This document shows positions 1-11,105 of a DNA stretch of 64,000 nt, piece by piece (the first letter of the stretch is position 1; each line of letters starts with the position of its first letter). A program made the translations under genes and the position numbers. This DNA comes from Chrysemys picta bellii (taxonomy: Eukaryota; Chordata; Testudines; Emydidae), in the NCBI RefSeq assembly GCF_011386835.1, contig NC_088800.1, positions 1,302,001 through 1,366,000 on the forward strand, in the 5' to 3' direction. The notes under the pieces were generated by a model, which saw only the letters and a program-made list of their open reading frames with translations, was not told the DNA's origin and searched no databases.

Positions 1-379
1 CTGCCATGATAAAGCACATGGGGTAGTTCGAGAAGAGCCAGGGCCTAACACCTGGGGTGATTCCAGGTTTGCCCAGGCTCCTCTGTGGGCCATGCTGAGG
101 GGACCATGTTTGAGGTGCCCTGTTGTTCAGAATGGCTGGGGCTTGTCTGGCTCTCTGATGCAGCACAGTCCCCAGGGGTAACAGATGCCAAAGGGCAGCC
201 CTTGCTGGTTCAGAGGTAGAGATTGGTCAAGAAAAAATAGCCAGTTGATTCAGCTGCCCCGAAAATCTCCCCTCTTTAATCTGGGATTTTAGGCCCTGAC
301 CCAGGGCATAGGGGGCCCCCCAGCAGATCCCATTGCAGGCCTCTAACCGTCATCAGCAACAGATCACTTGTAGGGTGGT
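1..379. other. Unique-looking sequence, no gene seen
   Basis: Mixed-composition vertebrate DNA with no convincing reading frame and no repeat that I recognise. The stretch ends where an antisense L2-like tail begins. Confidence 0.5.
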
Positions 380-482
380 AGCACCGAAGGGCCCCAGCCC
401 GGCTCGGTGGTCCCTTTGTCCAAGGCACTGCACAGACAAATAGCACAGAGGCAGCTCCTGGCCAGAGAGTTCACTGTCTAGG
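380..482 (-). repeat. L2-like LINE 3' tail, antisense fragment
   Basis: The plus strand reads like the reverse complement of the amniote L2-type 3' tail: a 'ggtggtagcacc' start, a 'gcactgcacagacaaatagcac' style middle, and a 'ttcactgtctagg' end matching the usual 'cttacaatctaag'. The copy is diverged and old. The family name rests on recalled similarity, so an antisense fragment of another ancient LINE is possible. Confidence 0.5.
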
Positions 483-3469
483 CTGCTGCTGAAACTCATG
501 TCGCGTACTTTCCCGAGCCTGCTATTGAAGTTCGGAATAAAGTCACAAGATTTACAGCATTTAATGGTATTTAAGCATAATGGTGAAGATCAGTTTGGGG
601 TTTGCATCCATTTCCTCTCAACAACTAGTGTAGCATGGCCCAGGTTGGGTTAGTTACATGATTTTTATGTTGGTCTAACTTAAAACATAGAGAAGGAAAT
701 TGCAAATAAATGTGGAGTCAATAAAATAACTATTTGGATGCATATTTTTGTGGGTGGAATGACCGTCCCTAAACGGCCTTTCTAGACTGCCTGTTTCTTT
801 GTGTAGTGGTCTTCATTCTGCTGGCCTTCCTTTGGCTAGAGTGCCTGTGTGTGTCTCCCACAGTTTCTCTGCCTGCATGTTGTTACATGGGGCCAGCCCA
901 GGACTTTCACACGCACACAGGCATTGCTAGGCAGAGGGAGGGTTGGAACTTGATTAACTTCGGTTCAGTTCTTTCCCCACAAGATGCTGAGCTTCCTGGC
1001 CCTTACGAAATGAGCTAGACATGAAACTCAACACCTGTCCTTGATAGCACCTAGAGCAGCTGTGTCTTTGCACTCCGGCTTTCTCTGCACATGTAGCGGT
1101 AATTGTTAATAGACGTAGCACCAGCAATCACAGCCGGCTCGAGGTGGCCTTATTTTGCAAGCTGGTTGCAGGACAGACCACCACCGGTTGTTTTTATTTT
1201 TCCACTTTTTGGTGGGGGGTGCTTGGGCTAAGGTGAGCACAGTCCTTAGGAGCAGTAAAACTCGCCATAGTAAAGTAACGCTACCTTCTTTGCACGCCTC
1301 AGTGAGTGAGAGCCTCCTTTCTTCTCAGGCAGTTGTCCTGCGTCTCCCAGCTGCATGAACTTTGCTGCCAGTTTAGCAAGCTCAGGAATGTTCTCTGTTA
1401 AAACGCCCAATGTTTTATTAATCCCTTTTCAATCTGCAGCTTGCCCCAGGCTCCTGATGTCCATCAGAGTGAGCGTACAGTTCAGTAACCAGAGCACATC
1501 CTGCCGACTCCATAGCCTGCCATGGGGGTATAACCTCCCTGCTTGTTTAAACCCTAGCTCTGAAATGCTTCCACTTATTGGGGCTAAGAAATATATGCCA
1601 GACCCAGGCAGACGTGGAATGAAACGATTGACCCTAGAGCACGAACTATGCAGAACTTCGTTCCTAGGTCCATCCTAAGGTTTAACCATAACCAGTGACT
1701 CCGGCTTCCTGAGTTAGTCTGGAATGACATTTAATAAGACACTGCATCCGTCCCTCCCTTCACATTGATTTTTATATAAAGTTTGTGCCCTGACTCTTGT
1801 ACAAGAGCCAAGTTCAGCATCTGACTTTGCTCGAAAGTACAAAACACTTCACTTGAAACGTCTGTAAAGCACAGAGGAAGGAAAGGAGACCAATGTCTTT
1901 CTGAATTCTGATGAATTTCACCTCCTCTACTGGATGTAGCAATGGGTGTTAGAAAGAGAGAAGGCAGCACCCACTCTTCTACTTACAAGCGGGTTGAACG
2001 TGTATTTGAAATACCAACTTAGTTCTGTTTGCTGCTATATTCAGATATTACCCTAACGCTTTCTGTCATCTGCGCACCTCCGGTGTAGCTATTTGGCCGG
2101 GGAAACGAGGGTGGAACATGCCAAATTAAAATGGTTCTGAAGCAGCTGCCTGGCACATAACTCTGTGCGCGCACACGTCAACTATGGTTTATGGCACTGG
2201 GCTCTACTGTGTCTCTTTGGTGTTTCCCGAGAGCTCGTGTGCATGTGGCTAGGGCCTGGAACCGGCTGTTGCCATGATGCAAATGGAGCTCTGACAATCC
2301 TTTCCCTAGAATACTTGCCAATGGTTGGCCAGTGTCCCTGTCCGCCAGTCGGAATGCGGGCCGGGGACGGGCACTTCAGGGTGTCTCCTGCTGTCCAACC
2401 GGTCTAGCTAGTGCTAGGCCAGAGTGAGACGTGTGATCAGACCGTAATGCCTGGGTCCGGGTCCAGGTCTGGGTGCAGCAGTTCACACGTACAGCGTGGG
2501 CTCCTGCTTCCCTACCGCGATGGAGCTCTTCTCTTCCCCTCCCGCTGCTCAGGGGAGCCCAGCCATGGGCCCGTGCTCCAAACTGTCCTTTGATCATCCC
2601 AGGAAGGAGAGCAGAATCTGCTTCCATGCCACTGTCACCCCTGTTTGAGTCCCATCTCTCTGACTGATGTAAAACGGGAGTGGGGTGCCCGCCGCTGGCA
2701 GTGCCCGCATGCAGCGGTACCTGGCTGTGTCAGCCATGTTCGACCAGGATGTGCCTGCTGCCCAGCAAGACGCCCTCGCCCCAAGGTGACGGCCTGGCTG
2801 CCAACTCCCAGCTGAGCCCTCTGTACACGGCAGCCCAGCGGGACAGAGCAGGCTTGGGAAGAAGCACGTTCGCGATAAGGCACCTTAGCAGCTCCTCGCT
2901 CGGGGCAGCACACAGCCTCAGTGGCTGCTAGGGCTTCGCACAGCCCCTGCCATGCAGAACCGACCAGCACTTCTCCCCGCAGCGCCAGGGCTGAGTCTGG
3001 GATGGCCTCCTCCAGCACCTGGCACTGCGCAGCCCCGCAGCTCCCTCCAGGGACAAGCTCGGACCCGCCGAGCCTCCTCCAGCCCCCTGTGCAGGCCCGG
3101 CGTTCCGGCCATCTGCCTGCCATGGCCTGGCCCCGTGCAGCCCTGGCGCTGGTGCTGCGGTGGATGGTAGCGTGTTAACCAATAGAACTGCATTGCTGCC
3201 CAGTACATCATTGTCCGACGGCCAGGAGCAGAGGTCTGTGCGCTCTGGCTGTGGAAGGTGGCTGTAGCATCCCCTACGCAGGGCTTATTAAACTGCTGGC
3301 AAGTGTTTACAGGCTGTCCTGCCCCAGCAGGCTAACAAAGCAATTCTGTCTCTCCAGCCCTTAGCGAAGCGGGGAATGGGACTGCTTCCCTGTTGCAGAT
3401 CCTTGCAGTCAGAGGAGCAGGGCTGCGTGTGTTTGCTGAGGCTTAGCGGTCCCTTTCCATAGTTACCAG
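483..3469. other. GC-rich sequence without a recognisable gene
   Basis: The interval holds many overlapping open frames of 60-160 codons on both strands, mostly between 2.4 and 3.2 kb. Several cover the same bases in different frames, which is what GC-rich noncoding DNA gives. None shows a recognisable domain, and I saw no pair of splice sites framing one. I found no clear repeat here. Confidence 0.5.
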
Positions 3470-3778
3470 CGAGTACACCCCGTGTTCTCTGCTTTGCTAT
3501 TTACCAGTGTCTGAGTGCAGGGCTGCAAAGCCCGCTTGCTCTCCGAGCGAGTACACCCCGTGTTCTCTGCTTTGCTATTTACCAGTGTCTGAGTGCAGGG
3601 TGCAAAGCCCGCTTGCTCTCCGAGCGAGTACACCCCGTGTTCTCTGCTTTGCTATTTACCAGTGTCTGAGTGCAGGGTGCAAAGCCCGCTTGCTCTCCGA
3701 GCGAGTACACCCCGTGTTCTCTGCTTTGCTATTTACCAGTGTCTGAGTGCAGGGTGCAAAGCCCGCTTGCTCTCCGAG
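3470..3778. repeat. 77-bp tandem repeat, four copies
   Basis: Four head-to-tail units start at 3470, 3548, 3625 and 3702. The first is 78 bases and the others are 77. Each begins cgagtacaccccgtgttc and ends cttgctctccgag. The copies look identical except for one extra c in unit 1 (gggctgc against gggtgc). Since 77 is not a multiple of three, each copy shifts the reading frame, so the 'repeat proteins' readable here in three frames are artefacts. The near identity points to recent expansion, copy-number polymorphism or an assembly effect. Confidence 0.97.
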
Positions 3779-5095
3779 CGAGCTGCTCGCAGGCCTCGCC
3801 ACCGGGCCAGGCGCTGGGTTCTAGTTCTGCTCTCACGGAAAGAAAGGCACAATCTAACCTGGGGTTTAAGCAATGTCGGGCTCAGCTGAACAACGGCGCC
3901 ATCCTGGCTTGCGTGATTAGCTTCTGCCTGGCCGGAGCCTCTCTTTTCTATTTGTGAGCTCCCAGCGTCTAATTGCAAAGAGAACAGCCGTGGGCCTCAT
4001 GTTGTTTCTGACAGTTATTTAGTTGAGTAGCTTGGAGGGATTGGAACGCTGGCTTCAGTCGGAGCCTCTGTCACAATATCGGATGATGTTGCTTCCCTGG
4101 CAATGGAGCTAATCCCCAAATCTCAGCTGCAGGAACAGAGAGAAGGATTCTGCTCCAGCCCTGCCCCTGGAGGGAGGTGGGGCTGTGACAGCGGCGACTC
4201 CAGGGCTGAAGGGCCGAGTCCAAGAGCCAGGCGCTGGCGCTGGGGCTGTTACAGACGGGCACGGTGCGGGATGTAACGCACACTGACCAGGGCTGTGCAC
4301 AAAGGGGTGAGTTTCATGCTTTGGCGTCTCCCCTCCAGAACCATAGAATCACACTGCACATAAGGTCTCAGGGCAATGAGTTCAGGCCAGTCACTGTTGT
4401 GTCTGTTACAGCCGCGCCCGCAGACCCGGTCAGGGGTCAGGGCCCTGCACACACGAGTAACAAAGCCCCCTAGTACCTGCCCCAAAGAGCTGACCGTCCA
4501 ATAGGGCCAGATTCTCTGATTCAGCCCAGCTCTGACTGGCACAAGGCAGGGAAAGCAAAGGCAGTTTTAAGCCGCCTCTGGCCTCCCTTGGTCCTGGGGC
4601 CAGCCAGGACTGGGTCTCTTTCCCCACATAGGCTGGTGTGTGGCTTTCACCTGCTGCAGGAATGTTGGGGCTGATGGCCACAGCTGTGTGTCCCAAGCTG
4701 CATGCTGAGGCTTTAACCACGAGTTGTCTGGGGCCCGCGTGTCTAGCACGCTTCAAACCCGAACACTCCTGCTGCGGTGATAGCGCTGGGTATTTCTGTA
4801 TCCAACATTGAAACCCGAGGAAACGCCCCTGAAGTGAGCAGGAGGGGAACCCAGACACATCCAGCTGAGTCTGAAATCACCGTGGTGTGCGCTGGACACC
4901 TTAATCCGTGGTCTCCTTCACCCGACCCTCCGCCACCCCTTAGTGTCTGTAAAACCCACTTCAGGCCTTTGGGAGGGGGACCAGCTTTTAGTCTGTCCGT
5001 ACGACACCCAGTGCAACAGGTCCCTGATCCCTGACGGGGTCTCTTGGTATAACCGCAGGACAAGTTGCCTTCTTTCATATGGCAAGAGAGGTGAT
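3779..5095. other. GC-rich sequence with small repeat scraps
   Basis: No gene is visible. Around 4430-4505 the text 'cctgccccaaagagctgaccgtcc' resembles an antisense L2-like tail, and at 4504-4530 'gggccagattctctgattc' resembles the end of a common sauropsid hairpin repeat. The long open frames here overlap one another on both strands and are taken as chance. Confidence 0.45.
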
Positions 5096-5575
5096 TAGCA
5101 ATACTGGGTCAGACCAATGGTCCATCTAGCCCAGTAGCCTGTCTCTGACAGTGGCCAATGCCAGATGACCCAGAGGGAATGAACAGAACAGGAAATCACG
5201 GAGTGATCCATCCCTGTCATCCACTTCCAGCTTCTGGCAAACAGAGGCTAGGGACACCCAGAGCACGAGGCTGCGTCCCTGGCCATCTTGGCTAATAGGT
5301 CTATCAATGGCTTTCCTCCATGAACTTACCTAATTTTTTTTGTACCCCATTATACTCTTGGCCTTCTTCACAAAGTCCTCTGGCAAGGAGTTCCACAGGT
5401 TGACTGTGCGTTGTGTGAAGAAATACTTCCTTTTATTAGTTTTAAACCTGCTGCCTATTAATTTCATTGGGTGACCCCTGGTTCTTGTGTTAAGTGGAGG
5501 AGTAAATAGCATCTGCTTGTTCACTTTCTCCACACCAATCATGATTTTATAGACCACCATCAGGGGCTCGTTCAC
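5096..5575 (-). mobile_element. CR1 LINE 3' end, antisense (first part)
   Basis: The plus strand begins 'actgggtcagaccaatgg' and runs through the classic CR1 3' region: 'gacagtggccaatgcc', 'cagcttctggcaaacagagg', 'ggctagggacac'. On the minus strand the end of ORF2 is readable from about 5580 down to 5330, with the CR1 signatures [15 protein letters not shown] and [11 protein letters not shown]. Non-LTR retrotransposons of this clade move by target-primed reverse transcription and are usually cut short at the 5' end. The element is interrupted by a Penelope-like sequence and resumes at about 6205. Confidence 0.93.
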
Positions 5576-5580
5576 CTGCA

Positions 5581-5893
5581 CATCTACCAATGTGATATGT
5601 GCCAGCAATGCCCCTCTGCCATGTACATTGGCCAAACCGGACAGTCTCTACGCAAAAGAATAAATGGACACAAATCTGACATCAGGAATCATAACATCCA
5701 AAAAGCGGTGGGAGAACACTTCAACCTCTCTAACCACTCAGTGACAGACTTGAAGGTGTCAGTTTGGCAACAAAAAAACTTCAAAAACAGACTCCAAAGA
5801 GAGACTGCTGAACTCGAATTAATATGCAAATTAGACACAATTAACTTAGGCCTAAACAGAGACTGGGAATGGTTGGGTCATTACACTAATTGA
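5581..5893 (+). pseudogene. GIY-YIG endonuclease domain of a Penelope-like element (truncated)
   Basis: An open frame ends in a stop at 5891-5893. It starts with [11 protein letters not shown], which corresponds to the 'GIY' strand plus a cysteine cluster, and continues [17 protein letters not shown], the 'YIG' strand followed by the conserved arginine-containing helix. A GEHFNLSNHS stretch and an RETAELELICKL region follow, as in the C-terminal end of Penelope-like polyproteins. In active elements this domain nicks DNA for priming. Everything upstream, including reverse transcriptase, is missing, so this is a remnant, although about 100 codons remain open. The truncation coincides with the CR1 junction. 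Confidence 0.88.
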
Positions 5894-6084
5894 ATTTTTT
5901 TCCCCCCATGTTAAGTTCTCCTCACACCTTCTATGGGTCATCTCGATTATCACTTCAAAGTTTTTTTCTTCTGCTGCTACTGATAGCTCATCTCAATTGA
6001 TTGGCCTCTTACAATTGATATGCGTACTTCCACCTTTTCACATTCTCTGTATGTATAAATATCTTCTGTCTGTGTGTTCCACTC

Positions 6085-6130
6085 TATGCATCCGAAGAAG
6101 TGGGCTGTAGTCCACGAAAGCTTATGCTGA
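6085..6130 (+). ncRNA. Hammerhead-ribozyme-like fold in Penelope-like tail (probably inactive)
   Basis: The order of parts is: CCGAAGA at 6092-6098 in place of the CUGANGA core, one extra A, stem GTGGGC (6100-6105) with loop TGTA and partner GTCCAC (6110-6115), GAAA (6116-6119), then a tiny GC-TTAT-GC stem III and T. Penelope-like elements are known to carry hammerhead motifs. Here the base at the expected cleavage position (6129) is G, which is not allowed, and no stem I is evident, so self-cleavage is unlikely. Confidence 0.45.
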
Positions 6131-6204
6131 AATAAATCTGTTAGTCTCTAAGGTGCCACAAGTACTCCTGTTCTTTTTGCGGATGGCTGCTACTTTGTAA
6201 AGTA

Positions 6205-6345
6205 TTCAAAGTGTGGGCATACCATGGATTTATATAGCGGCACTACAATGTTTTCTGTCTCACTATCTATCCCTTTGCTAATGGTTCCTACCATTCTGTT
6301 AGCTTTTCTGACTGCCACTGCACATTGAGCAGATGGTTTCAGCAA
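6205..6345 (-). mobile_element. CR1 LINE, antisense (second part, beyond the Penelope-like insert)
   Basis: The plus strand 'gtgtgggcataccatggat', 'cactatctatccctttgc' and 'tgactgccactgcacattg' is the reverse complement of the CR1 ORF2 region just upstream of the part ending at 5575. The same region is readable in the sense CR1 at 26.8-27.0 kb. Orientation and order fit one CR1 copy that was split. Confidence 0.85.
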
Positions 6346-9315
6346 CGTTCAAATAGCCAAGGCCAGACTAGTGAGTCAATGGGTAGCTTCGGAAGTGGCT
6401 TTCCGTACGCCTGAGATGCCACCAGCAAACAGTTGTTTTACAGTGTGGTCCATAGTTGTGACCGGTGTCCACTGTCATGTTGTGCACTGTCTCGTATCCT
6501 CCAGAGATGTAAGAGATGTGATCCCAGCCATGCAACGTTCTGAAATGGCTCCGTGTGGACCACTGTTTCCAGAGTAGATTGAAACGTGGAAGTTGTTGTT
6601 TTGTGAGATGGGCTACCAGGTGTTTGTTTGGGGCATTAGCATTACCTCAGAATTCTTTCCAAAGTGCCTCAGGATTGAATGAGGATCCCAAAATGGCTTG
6701 TGAGATTTCAGCTGGGTCTTTGGAAGGTTCCAGAGGTCCTGGTGAATTCAGATTGGCCATGCTTCGCTTGTCCTTGGAAGCTGCTCCACGGGTCTCTCTG
6801 GATCTCGGGTGGGGATTTGTGTCTGTGGACAGCGTTGATTTGAATGTTCCAGTTAGAAGTCCCACGGCAGGATTAAGCAGCACGCCCAGAGCCTTGGTGT
6901 GGGTCCCCCGCCCGACTAGTGCGCAATATTCAGCAATCGATGCCACTGGCTGTTTGCGGGGCGTCTGCCTCCGCATCCCAAGTTGTGCCCAGGAGATTTT
7001 TGGCTGAGGTGACTCCTTGCTTTTACCATTATGCACGTCTTTCCCACCCGAGCTGTAAAAGTCAAACCTCCGTCCAAAGTCCCCCTCCCGCCCACCCGGA
7101 TTGGATGGGCTCATTTCAGACCTGCTGACTGCAAAAGGTCCCACTCGGTGGTTCCTTGGTGGCTCTGTTTAGATGAAAGGCTTTGGAAGGCTTGGGGTAG
7201 AGCAGTATCTGCCATTCTCCTCAGGTCCGTGGGGAGTGTCGCCGACGGCAGTGGGGTCTTTGCCTTGTACCTCGAGCAATGTCCTTCGCACAAAGAGACG
7301 TGTGTGAAATTGTCGGGCAAGTCACTGTGTAGAGCTGTACATGCGAATGCCGATAATGACAGAGGGCAAAGCCCCCAGACGTCTCCGGCTAGTGAGAGCT
7401 GGGTCCATTCTTGGCCCCAGTCGGCAGGGTTTGGCTGGCTGCGGCGTGGCGAGGGGGAGGCGCCTGGAGCTATTGGTGAGAGATGGGATGTGGTGGGAAC
7501 GTGGCACAAAAGGGGCAGGCATGTGACACTGCTCTGCCCACCGTGCCCATAGAGCGGGGAGCTCTCCTGATAGCAGAAGCCCGGGGAGGGGGAGAGGGCA
7601 GCAAATGGAGCAGAGCTCCTCCCTCCCCAGAGCCCTGGGGGGTGCAGCCTGCCCCCGCCGGTGTTGGGAGCATGCAGAGCGGACGGCTGTTTACTGAGCT
7701 GTCACCTTGAATTTACCCAGTGCTACTGTTCCATGTCTCTGTGGCGCACGGAGAAGGTCAGGCCATTCGTCATCCCAGCCAGTCCGTGTCCCCAGTGACT
7801 GTCCCTGCCCAGGCCACGGCGGTGTCTCTCCATCTCCTGAGTGAGGGCAAACCAGTGCTCAAGCCGGTGCTTTCCTGAGAAATGGCGAAGCAGCATGTGC
7901 GTGCCGGGCTACTGGCGTCCCAGCCGCGCGTCTGCACTGCTCCCGAAGGGACACGCGGCTCGTCCCCGTAGGCACACAGGTGGGAAGAGCTGTACGGTGC
8001 CTCCTGCTGTCCACCACAAGGGTCACAGCACGGGGGGCAGCATCAGCCCCGAGGCTGCTTCTCTCCCCCACCCCGTGCAGGCTGGCGCAGGATGTGACCA
8101 GAGCCTGGACTCCCCCCTCCCCCCCGGGAACCCAGTGGGGGGGGCAGTCATCCGTGCCAGGCAGCGAGGGCTACGCAGCATTCGGCCCCACGGGAGCAAG
8201 GAGGGCCAGGGCCTTGGTGTGTCTGAGGCACGGCCCAGTCCCGGCCGGCTCGTGGGGCAGCGTAGCTGTGCACTGCCCCTTTGGCGGGGCTCAGAAAGTC
8301 ACGGCCCAGCCCCACCTTGTCTCCTGTGGGAGGCCCGGTTCGGGAGCCCCTTGTCAGCCCTGACTCAGCCCCCGCCCCACTTCCCACCCGTTCTGCCTGG
8401 GTGAGGGCCTCAGAACAGGGCTGACAGTGGCTTTGTCGCATCAACAGCGACGCAGGGTGCGGGGCTGGTCTCTTGGGGCGCCGGCCCGAGAGAGACAGGC
8501 CAAGATGCTGCAGAGACTCCGGCACCGAACGGCTTCCCCCGCCTGGGGTGGGGTGGCGGGGAGGAGGCCAGTGCCCGGGGCAGGGCGGCAGTCCCAAGCC
8601 CAGAGGTGGGGGTTTCATAAGCATTTGACCCCGACCAGAGTCTGCTGCGGTTGGGGTGAGGCTCAAAACGCCCATTGACTCCAGTGGTGCAGCTAGGCGG
8701 GTGCTGAGTCCCTGGGAAGGGCAAGTGGGCTCGGGGGGGGAAAGGAGGGCTGAGACCCAGGCCCAGAGCCTGGGCAGGGCGGTGAGGCTGGAGCACAAGG
8801 GAGGGGGTGACCGGCCTGCTGACAAACATCACTGTCCCTGCGCCCAGACGCTTTCAATCTTAGCAGAAGACAGAGCCCACAGCTGTGGGTGCCCGAGTAG
8901 CAGTGAGATGGGAGGTGCACCGGCCAGCAGACTGTTCCCGCACGGTGTCACCGCCACAGCAGCAGTGCAACCCTGCCCTTTGCTCCTGCAACACAGCCCC
9001 ACGCTGTGTCAGGGCTTGAGCCAACCAGGCAGCTGGAGCCGGGCAAATATTGCAAAACACTCACTGCAAGTACCAGCGCTCGTCCTAAAGAGGATTTCGT
9101 TTGGCCCTGCTCACGCCGGGGGTGTGGGGTGGGGCATGAATGGAAACCGAATTTTAAATTTCCATAGATGAGCGTTCAGACTGGAACTGCTTGTATGATA
9201 ACGCCCATAAGTCGTCAGCTGGGACAGAGCTCCAGCACCACAGCACAGGCTCTAACGCTTGAGCAGAAGGAGTAACTCCAGGAGCTGGCTGCAGTATTAG
9301 GTTGTTATCCTCTCT
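6346..9315. other. GC-rich sequence without a recognisable gene
   Basis: Open frames of up to 225 codons occur on both strands, for example around 7.0-7.5 kb and 8.1-8.8 kb, but they overlap heavily, are rich in Pro, Ser, Gly and Arg, and show no family signature. Local clusters of CpG are present near 7.90-7.98 kb. At 8826-8875 there is a weak antisense L2-like scrap ('actgtccctgcgcccagacg'). No promoter or gene can be supported. Confidence 0.45.
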
Positions 9316-9560
9316 GGCTATGTCAGCACTGCAGCTGGGCAGACAGACTCATGCTAGAGCAGCTCAAGCAAATGCGCTAAAACTAGCACGGTGGATGCTG
9401 CAGCTTGGGTGCTCGAGCCCTCCCCACCCCAGGGGCCAGCCGAGCCATGGCTGGTGCCGTAACGGCCACGGCCATTTTTAGCACGCTCGCTCCAGCAGAA
9501 TAGCACAAGTCTGTCTGCCAGGCCAGGAGGCTGGCTCCCCGCTGCGTCGGGGGACGTAAC
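9316..9560. mobile_element. Palindromic MITE-like element
   Basis: The two halves are inverted copies. The left arm (about 9333-9400) has 'cagacagactcatgcta' and 'gcgctaaaactagcac'. The right arm (about 9465-9532), read in reverse complement, has 'cagacagacttgtgcta' and 'gcgtgctaaaaatggcc'. Outer ends also pair: 'tatgtcagcactgcagctgg' on the left against the reverse complement of 'ccccgctgcgtcgggggacgta' on the right. This resembles a short non-autonomous DNA transposon common in turtles, with arms related to 'gtctacactgcagc'. There is no coding capacity. Exact ends and target duplication are not clear. Confidence 0.6.
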
Positions 9561-10974
9561 CCATTCAGCCAGCATTTCCTCCCTGCACAGTCAGCCAGGC
9601 AGGGAACCGAGACCAGGCCAGGTGACCCCACAGCTCAGTACTGAATACCCAGAACAGCTCCAGTGCAGAGGGTGAAAGAGCTGGACTACAAATGCTGGTG
9701 CACTCCTGTCCGCTCTGCGCATGGCACGAGCCTGGGGGTGGGGGTCTCACTGGGAATTAGCCACCAGGGCACTGCCAGGCTCACTCTGTGCTCCTCTAAA
9801 ACAGAGCAGCCGGTGTCCCTGGCTAGCTCAGGCTGCCAGCTGGGGCCCGGCTGTGCCGGCAGGGGCAGGAGCAGCGCAGCGCCAAGGAGCTCCGCTGCGC
9901 GCCGTCGGAATCCGACCCTGCCGATGTGTGGCAGGCAGGAAGGAGCGTTTTATCGGCTCGTCCTGTCCTAACCCCTATCGCAGCCCCACAGCGACCCTCA
10001 AATTCAAAGGATTAATCCTCTGAGGGGCTACAGACGGGACCCCAAACCACTTCTCCCCACGGCCTTCCTGCCATGACCCGGCACCGTGGTGGAGGATGAA
10101 ACAGCCACGGACCAAGTCTGGACTCTGTTTAAAAGCGAGGCACCACTGAGAACGGCAGGCGGGAGCTCGAGGTCTGGAAATGGCGGAGGCTCTCTCAGAA
10201 ACCTGGGCTTGTGGATGGCTGAGGTTGGCCCGGCCCTGCTGGAGAGACTTTTCAGCACTACAGTAACTACTGAAAGCAGCCACTGGATGTCAGCTGTGCT
10301 CTAACCGATGCGGGGATAGTGTGGTGGGGGGTCCGCAGGCTCCGAGTGGTAGCTGAAGGCGCCCGGACTGAGAATCGCTAAGTGATGACTTTGAAAGTCC
10401 TGCGTTTTGTTGTTTTCTGAAAGGGGCCTTGGGGCAGCTTGGAAATCAGTGTTTCACCAAACTCCTTTAAGGAAAACAAGGAATTTCACCATGGCCGAAG
10501 TGCTGGATCCAAGCCAGCCTTGGGACTCCCGAGGGCCGTTGTTCGCACGCTCGCGTGTTCTGAAGTGCAGGGTGTGGCATTTAGCTGGGTTAGAACAGGT
10601 CACGTGCAGTGGTGAAAAACTGCTCCACTCCGTTGGGGCTTCTCCCAGGGCACCCCCTGCTGGGTACCAAAGAACAGACACTGGCAAACCCAGGCCCAGC
10701 TCAGCCCCTCTCCAGAGCCAGGGCTGGATTCAGGTGTCTCTAGTTTTTCAAATCACAAAGCAGGGCATTGCAGCTTCGTTCCTGCCCCCCAAGGGCAGGG
10801 CTGGGCTATTCGGAGACCTCGGCCTGCAGCTGGAACCCAGCTCTGTGATTCACGGCGCAGCAGCTGCACAGCGACTCGGTCGCTGAGCCCTTGTGCGGTG
10901 TAAAGAATTCCTGATGCTAATGTGAGCCTGCCTCAAGGCCCAGGGTCGAGTCAGGCCAGGTTAGTGGTTCGAAG
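9561..10974. other. GC-rich sequence without a recognisable gene
   Basis: CpG dinucleotides are locally frequent around 9840-9940. Open frames of about 100-160 codons are present on both strands but lack recognisable domains. A CTCF-like core (caccccctgctgg) lies at 10651-10663; it departs from the consensus by one base. Confidence 0.4.
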
Positions 10975-11105
10975 GGGTTGTGGGCCAGGGCACCTGGGTT
11001 CTGTACCCAGCTCTGTTGCTGACTTGGGCTGTGACCTTGGACCTCTCGGGTTCTCACTCATCCTAGCAATGAGATAGTTCAACTTACCTGCTCACGGCAT
11101 GTGTG
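10975..11105 (-). repeat. MIR-like SINE, antisense
   Basis: The plus strand runs 'cacctgggttctgtacccag', 'gctgacttgggctgtgacct', 'tgagatagttcaacttacct', the order expected for the reverse complement of a MIR/CORE-SINE. MIRs are old tRNA-derived SINEs mobilised by L2. Confidence 0.65.

Larger units (their letters stand above)
5576..6204 (+). mobile_element. Penelope-like retroelement, 3' fragment
   Basis: This 5'-truncated Penelope-like element lies inside a CR1. It carries the C-terminal GIY-YIG endonuclease region followed by the turtle-type 3' tail, with 'gaagaagtgggctgtag', 'cacgaaagcttatgctg' and 'gtgccacaagtactcctg'. The usual final stretch of the tail is shortened: the 'acagactaacac' block is missing before 'ggctgctact'. 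Reverse transcriptase is absent. Penelope-like elements are a retroelement clade distinct from LINEs and LTR elements. No clear target duplication was found, and about 170 bases of the host CR1 appear lost at the junction. Confidence 0.88.

Noticed and set aside
3470..3778. CRISPR array
   Set aside because: The units are contiguous without unique spacers and the window is vertebrate.
3507..3957. Repeat proteins with the CxxxxPACSPSEYTPCS pattern
   Set aside because: These are the same 77-bp tandem unit read in successive frames; the unit length is not a multiple of three.
8148..8825. 225-codon minus-strand open frame in GC-rich DNA
   Set aside because: Overlaps frames of similar length on both strands; Pro/Ser/Gly/Arg-rich as expected from GC-rich noncoding sequence.
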